From contig CAJBSQ010000239.1 in the NCBI GenBank assembly GCA_903958265.1, positions 1 to 6,578 of the forward strand: a stretch of DNA of 6,578 bases. Direction: 5' to 3'. The DNA is from an uncultured Planctomycetaceae bacterium. GTDB lineage: Bacteria > Planctomycetota > Planctomycetia > Pirellulales > UBA1268. Each line of letters starts with the position of its first letter. The stretch's first letter is position 1. The translations under genes were made by a program, and so were the position numbers. The notes below the pieces were generated by a model. It ran no database searches, had not been told where the DNA came from, and was given only the letters and a program-made list of their open reading frames with translations. This document shows, piece by piece, positions 1 to 5,623 of the stretch.

Positions 1-321
1 GACCAGCCGGCGGGCGGCCAGGCCCGCTCGGCCCTGGCCGGAAAACTTGCCGCCGGCGTCGTCCGCGTCGAGGGGGATGCCCGCGATCAGCACGGCAGGC
101 TGCTGGGCACGCTCTGGATCGACGCTCGCGACGTCAACCGCGAGATGGTGGCCGACGGCTGGGCCTGGGCGTTCACCGGCTTCGCCGACGATGACGATCT
201 GCTGGCTGCCGAGTCGGCAGCCCGCCACGCCCGCCGGGGGCTGTGGGCCGATCCCCGGCCGCTGCCGCCGGCGAAATGGCGGGAACTGCATCCCAGCCAC
301 GGTCAGCCTCGGCCCCGGTGA
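1..321 (+). CDS. Staphylococcal nuclease (thermonuclease)-like protein, C-terminal part, 5' truncated by window edge
   Basis: Frame 1 is open from the first base to a TGA at 319-321 and gives 106 residues. It begins DQPAGGQAR, which matches the segment that directly follows the catalytic APE motif of SNase-fold proteins (usual form QP-x-G-x-x-A). Then comes DQHGRLLGTLWID (residues 29-41), the counterpart of the YGR-centred strand whose arginine (Arg87 in staphylococcal nuclease, here Arg33) stabilises the phosphate transition state. VNREMVADGWAWAF and AESAARHARRGLW follow, matching the family's conserved N-x-x-L/M-V-x-x-G-x-A helix and E-x-x-A-R-x-x-x-x-G-L-W ending. Family role: Ca2+-dependent cleavage of DNA or RNA, usually secreted or envelope-anchored. 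The other catalytic residues and any signal peptide lie outside the window, so activity and location cannot be judged. The next gene on the same strand starts 59 bp downstream. Confidence 0.82.
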   Translation, partial: DQPAGGQARSALAGKLAAGVVRVEGDARDQHGRLLGTLWIDARDVNREMVADGWAWAFTGFADDDDLLAAESAARHARRGLWADPRPLPPAKWRELHPSHGQPRPR

Positions 322-380
322 TCGCCGCAGGTTCGCCCCCGCCCCTTCCGGCTTTCCACCCGCTCGTTTAGCGTCACGGT

Positions 381-1646
381 ATGTCTTCACCGCGCGACAT
401 CGTGATCACGGGCCTCGGCGTCGTCAGCCCAATCGGCATCGGGCGGCAGGCGTTCTGGGAATCGGTGCTTGCCAACCGCAGTGGTATCCGCCCGCTCACG
501 AGCTTCGACACCTCGGGGCTCGGTGTCCGGTTTGGCGGCCAGATCACCGATTTCGATCCGAAGCTCGCCGTACGTCCGCGGAAGAGCCTTAAGGTGATGA
601 GCCGCGACATCCAGCTCGGCTTTGCGGCGGCTGACCTGGCGCTCACCGACGCGGGGATCTCCGTTCCCGCCGTGACCACGGAACGCTTCGGCGTGGTGTT
701 TGGCAGCGACATGATCTACGCCGACATCGAAGACCTCGAGGGCACCTACCGCCGTGCGGTGATTGACGGAAGATTTGATTACTCGCTCTGGGCCGAGGCG
801 ATCCAGCAGGAACTCCACCCACTCTGGCTTCTCAAGCACCTGCCCAACATGACAGCCTCCCACGTGGCCATCGCGCACGAGGCCCGCGGGCCCAACAACT
901 CGATCGTGCTCGGCGACGTGTCGGGGCTGTTGGCCGTCGCCGAGGCGGCGAGCGTGATCCGCCGCGGCTGGGCCGACGTGATGCTCGCCGGCGGGACCGG
1001 CTGCCGGCTGCACCCGACGGCGATGGTGGCGCGGGGCGCCGCCCAGCTTTCGCACCGCGGCGACGAGTTTGAGTCGGCCTCTCGTCCGTTTGATCGCGAC
1101 CGCGACGGCCTCGTCAACGGCGAGGGGGCGGGTGCCATCGTGCTCGAGTCGCGGGCGCATGCCGAAGGTCGAGGCGCGACGATCCTCGGACAAGTGCTCG
1201 CCACGGCGTCACGCTGCGAGCCGCTGGCCCGCGGCACGGGCGTGCAGGGAACATCGCTGCGGCAGGCGATCCGCGGAGTCTGCCGGGCGGCGGGGCTCGC
1301 GCCCGGCTCGGTCGGCCACGTCAACGCGCATGGCCTGTCGACGATCGAGATGGACCGGGTCGAGGCCAGGGCGATCGCCGCGGAACTCGGCGACGTGCCC
1401 GTCACGGCGCCGAAGGCCGCCTTCGGCCACCTGGGGGCCGGCGGCGGCGTGGTCGAGATGATGGTCAGCGTGCTGGGGCTCGCGGCGGGCATCGTGCCCC
1501 CGACGCGAAACTACCAGACGCCCGACCCAGCCTGCCCGGTCAACGTGGTGCACGGCGAGCCCCTCACAGGCCGGCCCGCCACGGCAATCGCCGTGAACCT
1601 CTGCACCACCGGCCAGGCCGTAGCGGTGGCCCTGGCCGGCGAGTGA
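381..1646 (+). CDS. Beta-ketoacyl-ACP synthase (FabF-fold) family protein with Cys-to-Asp at the nucleophile position
   Basis: A 421-residue, full-length KAS I/II-type thiolase fold, close to the ~410 residues of FabF. The N-terminus VITGLGVVSPIG is the family signature. ARGPNNSIVLGDVSG (168-182) aligns with FabF ARGPNHAIVTACATG, so the acyl-accepting cysteine (Cys163 in FabF) is Asp179, codon GAC at 915-917. The two histidines and the lysine are kept: His317 in VNAHG, Lys345 in APK and His350 in FGH. FDRDRDGLVNGEGAG (237-251) is also typical. The C-terminal gating loop, normally GFGGTN with its phenylalanine, reads NLCTTGQ (406-412). Normal family role: Claisen condensation of malonyl-ACP with an acyl thioester. 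Without the cysteine, ordinary condensation is unlikely; a chain-length-factor-like, decarboxylating or binding role is inference. The start is firm because an in-frame TAG lies at 369-371; no clear Shine-Dalgarno is seen. No ACP, reductase or second ketosynthase is adjacent. Confidence 0.92.
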   Translation: MSSPRDIVITGLGVVSPIGIGRQAFWESVLANRSGIRPLTSFDTSGLGVRFGGQITDFDPKLAVRPRKSLKVMSRDIQLGFAAADLALTDAGISVPAVTTERFGVVFGSDMIYADIEDLEGTYRRAVIDGRFDYSLWAEAIQQELHPLWLLKHLPNMTASHVAIAHEARGPNNSIVLGDVSGLLAVAEAASVIRRGWADVMLAGGTGCRLHPTAMVARGAAQLSHRGDEFESASRPFDRDRDGLVNGEGAGAIVLESRAHAEGRGATILGQVLATASRCEPLARGTGVQGTSLRQAIRGVCRAAGLAPGSVGHVNAHGLSTIEMDRVEARAIAAELGDVPVTAPKAAFGHLGAGGGVVEMMVSVLGLAAGIVPPTRNYQTPDPACPVNVVHGEPLTGRPATAIAVNLCTTGQAVAVALAGE

Positions 1647-1651
1647 CTCCG

Positions 1652-1669
1652 GCGGCGGTGACCCGCCGC
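1652..1669. terminator. GC-rich hairpin between convergent genes, possible bidirectional terminator
   Basis: GCGGCGG at 1652-1658 and CCGCCGC at 1663-1669 form a perfect 7-bp stem with a TGAC loop. It sits 5 bases after the stop of the ketosynthase-like gene and 10 bases before the stop-codon end of the convergent BBP7 gene, where a shared terminator would be expected. There is no T-run on either side, so it is not a classical intrinsic terminator; termination is inferred from position and stem strength. Confidence 0.5.
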
Positions 1670-1679
1670 GAGAGCGGCC

Positions 1680-3134
1680 TCACCACGAGCCGTTGAAGCC
1701 GAACGAGACGCCGTTGTAGAAGGTCTGGCCACCGACGTCGATCGGGTTGATGTCGCGCTGGTCGAGGTTGAACTGCCTCGTCGCGGTGGCCATGCCCGCC
1801 ACCCAGAGGAAGTCGTAGCCAGCCTGCAGTGAGAAGTTGGGGTTGATCTGCCAGCCGGCCAGCAGCGTCAGGTCGCCGATGAAGCCCGGTCCCGTCCGCG
1901 AGGCATTAGCGATGAAGTTCGTTGTTCCCTGGCTCCCCGGAGGGGCGCCCGTGGTGTTGACCCCGAAGGCGGACTGGTGGGTATTGGCGAACGACAGGGC
2001 CGGCGCCGCTCGGCCGCGGATGCCCCAGTAGTAGAACTCGTTCTGGCTGATCAGTTCGCCGCCGATGTTGAGGCCCAACAGCCAGTTGGCTGTGTTGACG
2101 GTGTACTGGCCGCCGAACTCCTTGCCCACCGGAATCTCATCGGCCGGGCGGCTGCTGAGCAGACGGAAGTCTTCGTTCACATTCGCCAGTCGCGTGCCCA
2201 CGATCAGCGACGGGAGCCAGCCACGTTCCGCATGCCGGCTCCAGTTGCCGCCCGGCGACATCACGAGCTGGTCGCGTCCGAGTCGACGGCGGAGCTTGTA
2301 GTTCCACTCCCAGCTGTTGAAGTCACAGTTGAACTGGGTCTGGAAGGTCCGGGCACCGTTGAAGCCGGGGGCGAAATAGCCCAGCGGTGTCTCGAAGCCG
2401 GCCGGCCCCAGGGCGGTGAAGCCGTCGTTGTCGTTGTAGTTCATGCCGCCGTAGTAGATGAACTCGACGGCCCGATCGCGATCGAGGTAATCTTTCCCGA
2501 GCGATTTGCCAAGGGTGATGCGGGCCCCGGGCGAGACGTTGAACGGCTGGGCCGTCGTGGTGTACTCGGGAAACTTCAGGCCGAAGCCGGTCTTCGTGGG
2601 CAGCGGGAAGGTGTCCCGCGCGATGACCACCCGTGTCGTCCGGCTACGGTCCATCCACAGCGATTCGCCACCGAGGTACCAGCCGCCACTCTGAAACCAG
2701 CGGCCAGAACTCGCCTCGAAGGGCATCTCATCGACCTCGCAGTCGTCCATGAGCATGCCGTCGAAGGCTCGCGATGAAACATCGAGTATCTGCGGTGGCT
2801 CCGTCGCCGACTCGACCACCGACTCGACGATCGGCATCGGCTCGGCGTCTGCCAGGACCATCTCCTCGCTGAGCACCGACTCGGCGGGGCCGGACGTGGC
2901 ATCCGCCTCGGCATCGGGTTCGAGCAGGATGCGGTCCTCGATGACCGTCATGACGGCCGGCTCGTCCGACGCATCGGAGAGCACCGGGGGCATGGCCGCG
3001 GGGTCGAACCCATCGGCGGCCCGCACGAGCGGCCAGGTGGCACAGCAGCACGTGGCCCAAGCCACGAGCACCATCACTGTCTGATTCAGGCGAGCGGTCA
3101 CGGTCGGCCTCACACGGTTGCGGTTCGATCGCAC
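1680..3134 (-). CDS. BBP7 family outer-membrane beta-barrel protein with long acidic N-terminal linker
   Basis: 484 residues in three parts. Residues 1-40 look like a long signal peptide: an Arg-rich n-region (MRSNRNRVRP), a hydrophobic core VMVLVAWATCCCATW and a site near LVRAAD. Residues 41-140 are strongly acidic (I count about 27 Asp/Glu against 2 Arg) with repeated EP steps. From about 146, GGWYLGGESLW, FNVSPGARITLGKSLG, AVEFIYYGG and the end LTLLAGWQINPNFSLQAGYDFLWVAG are typical of the planctomycete BBP7 family. The chain ends SFGFNGSW, with the terminal aromatic residue common in outer-membrane barrels. The start is GTG at 3132-3134: an in-frame stop lies just upstream (3147-3149), GAGGG at 3144-3148 is spaced 9 nt, and starting at the first ATG (3072-3074) would lose the basic n-region. 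The family's exact function is not established; a porin or structural surface role is inference. It is a stand-alone unit, convergent with the ketosynthase-like gene and divergent from the miniprotein gene. Confidence 0.9.
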   Translation of the reverse strand: MRSNRNRVRPTVTARLNQTVMVLVAWATCCCATWPLVRAADGFDPAAMPPVLSDASDEPAVMTVIEDRILLEPDAEADATSGPAESVLSEEMVLADAEPMPIVESVVESATEPPQILDVSSRAFDGMLMDDCEVDEMPFEASSGRWFQSGGWYLGGESLWMDRSRTTRVVIARDTFPLPTKTGFGLKFPEYTTTAQPFNVSPGARITLGKSLGKDYLDRDRAVEFIYYGGMNYNDNDGFTALGPAGFETPLGYFAPGFNGARTFQTQFNCDFNSWEWNYKLRRRLGRDQLVMSPGGNWSRHAERGWLPSLIVGTRLANVNEDFRLLSSRPADEIPVGKEFGGQYTVNTANWLLGLNIGGELISQNEFYYWGIRGRAAPALSFANTHQSAFGVNTTGAPPGSQGTTNFIANASRTGPGFIGDLTLLAGWQINPNFSLQAGYDFLWVAGMATATRQFNLDQRDINPIDVGGQTFYNGVSFGFNGSW

Positions 3135-3362
3135 GCAGGAAAACCCTCACGATCGTCAGGATCATCGTCCTCGGCACGACCCCTTCCACAGTAAATTTCA
3201 GCAAGGTCGCTCGCTGGTTGCCCAAACCCCCGCCCGAGGCACGTCTCGTGGCCTGATCGCGACCATCTCGCCGGGCCGTCCCATCCGGAATCAACCGATT
3301 AATCCCGCCCTGGCAACCTGGGCTGAAGGGGCAGGCCAGCCGCATTCGATGGAGAAGGAGTC
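3135..3362. promoter_or_regulatory. Divergent intergenic region between the BBP7 gene and the miniprotein gene
   Basis: This 228-bp spacer must hold the promoters of both divergent genes. It contains a short AT-rich patch around 3187-3202 in otherwise GC-rich DNA, and the palindrome ACGATCGT near 3149-3156. I could not find a convincing -35/-10 pair on either strand, so no promoter is placed. GAGGG (minus strand, 3144-3148) is the likely ribosome-binding site of the BBP7 gene. Open frames crossing this region have no supporting features. Confidence 0.4.
3351..3360 (+). promoter_or_regulatory. Strong Shine-Dalgarno of the membrane miniprotein
   Basis: GGAGAAGGAG lies 2 bases before the ATG at 3363. 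Its first GGAG is spaced 8 nt from the start, the usual distance, and the AAGGAG copy is only 2 nt away. It is one of the two best ribosome-binding sequences in the window and is good evidence that this short gene is translated from this ATG. Confidence 0.7.
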
Positions 3363-3623
3363 ATGCTTCCCAAACGAAACCATCTCCTTCTCGCCGGCCT
3401 TCTGCTGTTTTGTGCCGGCATCCAGTTCCGCCTGGTGCAGTCGTTCACGCTCAACGAAAAGTCGAGCACGTTCGTCGCGGCCCGGATGGGAGGGGGCCAG
3501 CAGCAGGCGATCTGGCAGGCCACCCCGCTCCGCAAGGTCGTCGAGCCGCCGCGGTGGCTCGGGTTGGCCCTGATGTCGGCTGGCGCGGTGCTGACGGCCA
3601 AGAGCCTGTCGATGAAGGGTTAG
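3363..3623 (+). CDS. Small two-helix membrane protein, unknown function
   Basis: 86 residues with no family I can name. A short basic start (MLPKRNH) precedes a hydrophobic helix LLLAGLLLFCAGI (about 8-20, continuing to about 25). A polar central stretch (about 26-63) contains MGGGQQQAIWQ. A second hydrophobic helix, WLGLALMSAGAVLTAKSL (65-82), ends in a basic tail SMKG. The pattern fits a helical hairpin in the inner membrane, with both ends on the cytoplasmic side by the positive-inside rule. The first helix could instead be an uncleaved signal anchor; there is no clear AxA cleavage site. Support for a real gene is the strong Shine-Dalgarno and the sensible two-helix composition. It is divergent from the BBP7 gene, so shared control is possible, but no operator is seen. 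Confidence 0.72.
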   Translation: MLPKRNHLLLAGLLLFCAGIQFRLVQSFTLNEKSSTFVAARMGGGQQQAIWQATPLRKVVEPPRWLGLALMSAGAVLTAKSLSMKG

Positions 3624-3626
3624 GCC

Positions 3627-3646
3627 GCCTGATCCCAGTCTCAGGC
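3627..3646 (+). terminator. Weak hairpin downstream of the miniprotein gene
   Basis: GCCTGA (3627-3632) and TCAGGC (3641-3646) form a 6-bp stem with an 8-nt loop, 3 nt after the miniprotein stop codon. A possible transcript end by position, but it has no T-tract and a short stem, so this is tentative. Confidence 0.3.
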
Positions 3647-3666
3647 ACCGCCTGCGTCAGGTCGAT

Positions 3667-3696
3667 CTCGCCGTACGGCGTCTCCCGAGTGGCGAG
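3667..3696. repeat. Palindrome nested in an inverted repeat between convergent small genes
   Basis: CGCCGTACGGCG at 3669-3680 is a perfect 12-bp palindrome. Overlapping it, CTCGCC (3667-3672) can pair instead with GGCGAG (3691-3696). The structures lie between the miniprotein stop and the stop of the convergent acidic-protein gene, so they could serve as a shared transcript end. A perfect palindrome with no loop could equally be a DNA-binding site. Role not determined. Confidence 0.35.
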
Positions 3697-3717
3697 CCAG
3701 AGTGTCCGCCGGCTTGG

Positions 3718-4002
3718 TCACTCCAGATCGTCGTCCGAATCGCCGGCCTGCTCGTCGGCGTAGGGGTCGAGGATGCAGGCCGGTTCGCCGCAGATGTCGG
3801 CGTCTTCGTCGGTGTCACAGACGAGGGCCATCAGGGCATTTTTCTCACTTTCGGAAATCTCAGCCCTCCGAAAACTGCGGAGAATCTCAGGCACGGGGTC
3901 CGTCAGGGCGGAATCCGTGTCGAGCCGGATGCGGCCAAGCACGAGGCCGGTGCGACGGCCGGCGACATATTCGCAGAGCGAGACCAGATCTTCGCGGTTC
4001 AT
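3718..4002 (-). CDS. Small acidic cysteine-containing protein, unknown function
   Basis: 94 residues starting MNREDLVSLCEYVAGR; I do not recognise a family. The first half is mixed-charge and probably helical, and includes RSFRRAEISESEKNALMAL (42-60). From residue 63 the chain is very acidic and ends GDSDDDLE. Cysteines are at 10, 62, 71 and 76; the last three lie in DTDEDADICGEPACILDP-like sequence and could bind a metal or form disulfides, which is inference. No signal peptide or membrane helix, so probably cytoplasmic. The frame is open further upstream to 4089, but the ATG at 4000-4002 is preferred because GGAGG lies 8 nt before it (4011-4015, minus strand) and the extension has no such site. 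It converges on the miniprotein gene and is divergent from the SDR gene. Confidence 0.68.
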   Translation of the reverse strand: MNREDLVSLCEYVAGRRTGLVLGRIRLDTDSALTDPVPEILRSFRRAEISESEKNALMALVCDTDEDADICGEPACILDPYADEQAGDSDDDLE

Positions 4003-4007
4003 CCTTC

Positions 4008-4044
4008 GTTCCTCCGTAGCAGGACGGTTCCTCCGTGACAGGAC
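4008..4044 (-). repeat. Tandem duplication of a ribosome-binding region
   Basis: On the plus strand GTTCCTCCGTAGCAGGAC (4008-4025) is followed, at a 19-base period, by GTTCCTCCGTGACAGGAC (4027-4044); 16 of 18 bases agree. Read on the minus strand, each unit carries GGAGGAAC, so the acidic-protein gene has its working Shine-Dalgarno (GGAGG at 4011-4015, 8 nt from ATG) and a second copy 19 nt upstream. Confidence 0.75.
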
Positions 4045-4130
4045 CTTCGGCCCGCTGGTGTGCCATGCCCATACAACCGTACGGATCATGAGCGGCTAAG
4101 GTTCAGCCCCCCAGTTGGCCGAAGGACCTG
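4039..4130. repeat. Imperfect 14-bp inverted repeat
   Basis: CAGGACCTTCGGCC (4039-4052) is complementary to GGCCGAAGGACCTG (4117-4130) at 13 of 14 positions, with 64 bases between the arms. The left arm overlaps the second tandem-repeat unit. It could be a stem in a long leader transcript or a pair of regulator half-sites. Confidence 0.6.
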
Positions 4131-4153
4131 ACGTCCCTTCCCCGAAAGGACAC

Positions 4154-4180
4154 TTTCCCGCGGCGCCCGGGACCGGGAAA
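4154..4180. repeat. Perfect 7-bp inverted repeat upstream of the SDR gene
   Basis: TTTCCCG (4154-4160) and CGGGAAA (4174-4180) are perfect complements around a 13-base GC-rich loop that itself contains CCCGGG. It ends 79 bases before the SDR start codon, a suitable place for an operator or a leader hairpin. It is not followed by a T-run, so a terminator reading toward the SDR gene is not supported. Confidence 0.5.
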
Positions 4181-4259
4181 ATCAATCTGTGGTGAGGCCG
4201 ACCCGATTCGTACCCTTCCCCCGCGCCGGTGGCGTTCGCCGCGGCGATGAGACCACCTC

Positions 4260-5306
4260 ATGCACGCAACACGACCTTCCCGCGGCCGCACGACCGTCGA
4301 CTGCCTGGTGACGGGCGGAACCGGGCTTGTTGGCAACACGGTGATCCGGATGCTCCTTGAATCCGGGCAGCGGGTCCGGGCCCTGATCCGCGGGCGATCC
4401 GGCGACCGGGAGTTTGGCGACCTCGACGTCGAGCGGGCCTATGGCGACGTCACCGATCCGGAGTCGGTTCGCCGGGCCGTCGCGGGAGCCCGGGTGGTGA
4501 TCCACTCGGCGGCGATCGTGCACGTCGGCTGGAAACTGCTCGCCGACATGCGGCGGGTCAACGTCGAAGGGACGAGACTCGTCGCCGAGACGGCCCGCCG
4601 CGAGGGCGCCCGGCTCATCCACGTCTCGAGCGTCAACGCCCTGGGCCTGACGGGTGACGGCACGCCCGCCGACGAGGAGACGCCCTTCGGCAACACGGTC
4701 GAGTGCCCCTATGTCGTCACCAAGCGGGAGGCCGAGCGGGCCGTGCTCGACGAGGTGGACCGCGGCCTCGACGCCGTGATCATCAACCCGGTGTTCATGC
4801 TCGGCCCCTGGGACTGGAAGCCCTCGAGCGGCCGCATGCTCCTGGAGGTGGCGCAGGGCCGCGGCCTGCTGGCACCGCCTGGATCTCAGCATTTCGGCGA
4901 TGCCCGCGACGTGGCCGCGGGCATCATTGCGGCCATCACGGCCGGCCGGCCCGGTCGCCGCTACATTCTCGGCGGGCACCACCTGCGATTCATCGATGCC
5001 TGGACGCTGTTCGCGGAAGTGACCGGGCGTCGGCCGCCGCGCGGGGAGGCGCCGCTGCGGGTCGTGCGGCTCGCCGGACGGCTCGGCGATCTGATCGCCG
5101 GCTGGCTGGGCCGCGAGGGCCCGCTCAACTCCGCCGCAGCGAGCATGTCGTTGCTCTGCCAGCACTTCAGCAGCGCCCGTGCCCGCGCGGAACTCGGCTA
5201 TACGATCAGGCCGCTGGAGCAGTCGGTCGAAGACTCATGGAAGTGGTTCTGCGACCAAGGCTACATCAGGCGGGGCCGGCTGACCGACCGCCGGAAGGCC
5301 TCCTGA
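4260..5306 (+). CDS. Extended SDR NAD(P)-dependent epimerase/reductase (HpnA / dihydroflavonol-4-reductase type)
   Basis: 348 residues, the usual length for extended SDRs. The Rossmann dinucleotide motif GGTGLVG is at 19-25 after the strand VDCLVT; YGDVTDPESVRRAVAGARVVIHSAA (61-85) holds the D-V-T segment that contacts the adenine ring; the catalytic set is Ser124 in HVSSVNALG with Tyr151 and Lys155 in YVVTK. The substrate domain includes INPVFMLGPWDWKPSSGR (175-192), DARDVAAG (214-221) and GRRYILGG (232-239), all close to the pattern of hopanoid-associated HpnA and dihydroflavonol-4-reductase-like enzymes. It should catalyse NAD(P)(H)-dependent oxidation, reduction or epimerisation of a sugar- or sterol/terpenoid-like substrate in the cytoplasm; the substrate is not readable from sequence. 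No hopanoid gene is in view, so hpnA is not assigned. An in-frame TGA at 4248-4250 makes ATG 4260 the earliest start; the first ten residues are a non-conserved basic extension. Confidence 0.92.
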   Translation: MHATRPSRGRTTVDCLVTGGTGLVGNTVIRMLLESGQRVRALIRGRSGDREFGDLDVERAYGDVTDPESVRRAVAGARVVIHSAAIVHVGWKLLADMRRVNVEGTRLVAETARREGARLIHVSSVNALGLTGDGTPADEETPFGNTVECPYVVTKREAERAVLDEVDRGLDAVIINPVFMLGPWDWKPSSGRMLLEVAQGRGLLAPPGSQHFGDARDVAAGIIAAITAGRPGRRYILGGHHLRFIDAWTLFAEVTGRRPPRGEAPLRVVRLAGRLGDLIAGWLGREGPLNSAAASMSLLCQHFSSARARAELGYTIRPLEQSVEDSWKWFCDQGYIRRGRLTDRRKAS

Positions 5307-5358
5307 CCTCGACGCGATGGGGGTGAAAACACGCTGTCTTGGTTCAGCGTAAGCCACC

Positions 5359-5623
5359 ATGACGCAGCCCGTGATCCCGCGCTGGTGCGGATTCAACCTC
5401 ACCGAACTCACTGGCGGACAGCGCGGCAAGCGCTTCGCCGAGCGCGACTTCGCCTGGATGGCGAAGTGGGGCATGGATTTCGCCCGCCTGCCGACGTCGT
5501 ACTGGGCCCTGGTCGACGACGCAGGACTGGATGACGATCGATGAGGACGCGGTCAGGCCCGTGGACGAGGCGATCGAGTTCGGCCGCCAGTACGGCAGCC
5601 ACATCAATCTGAACTTTCACCGC
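5359..5623 (+). pseudogene. GH5-type glycoside hydrolase remnant: frameshifted and truncated
   Basis: Frame 1 from ATG 5359 gives MTQPVIPRWCGFNLTELTG, then DFAWMAKWGMDFARLPTSYW, matching the start of planctomycete GH5 (cellulase-clan) hydrolases: R-x-x-GFNL, then the strand with the conserved Arg. It ends at TGA 5542-5544. The similarity continues in the next frame from about 5522 as DWMTIDEDAVRPVDEAIEFG, then YGSHINLNFHR, the beta-3 strand. One extra base (or two lost) near 5518-5530 therefore broke the frame. After HR, at about 5623, recognisable similarity stops. GH5 proteins are normally over 300 residues; the Asn-Glu-Pro acid/base site and the nucleophile Glu are absent, so no active enzyme can be made. 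It lies 52 bp after the SDR gene on the same strand, without a clear Shine-Dalgarno. A short standalone 61-residue protein is possible but unlikely. Confidence 0.75.

Larger units (their letters stand above)
4003..4259. promoter_or_regulatory. Divergent intergenic region with several inverted repeats
   Basis: A 257-bp spacer between the acidic-protein gene and the SDR gene, so both promoters should lie here. It holds a tandem duplication next to the acidic-protein start (4008-4044), a 14-base imperfect inverted repeat (4039-4052 with 4117-4130), two overlapping GGAC/GTCC hairpins (4121-4151) and a perfect TTTCCCG/CGGGAAA pair (4154-4180). No clear -35/-10 pair and no known riboswitch fold were recognised. 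The SDR start has no strong Shine-Dalgarno. Confidence 0.45.

Noticed and set aside
47..592. 181-codon plus frame spanning the nuclease end and ketosynthase start
   Set aside because: Out of frame with both conserved proteins and has Pro/Arg/Ser-rich GC-shadow composition.
387..1193. 268-codon open frame on the minus strand inside the ketosynthase-like gene
   Set aside because: It is antisense to a clearly conserved protein, Arg/His-rich with no domain, and is expected in high-GC DNA where the antisense frame lacks stops.
1977..2777. 266-codon plus-strand open frame opposite the BBP7 gene
   Set aside because: Antisense shadow: the BBP7 frame has a signal peptide, conserved barrel segments and a terminal aromatic, while this frame has no recognisable features.
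4003..4089. 29-residue N-terminal extension of the acidic small protein
   Set aside because: The ATG at 4000-4002 has a well-placed GGAGG. The extension runs through the tandem repeat and has no ribosome-binding site.
4182..5165. 327-codon minus-strand open frame opposite the SDR gene
   Set aside because: The plus strand has full SDR motifs (GGTGLVG, YVVTK). The minus frame is rich in Arg, His, Gly and Ala with no motif.
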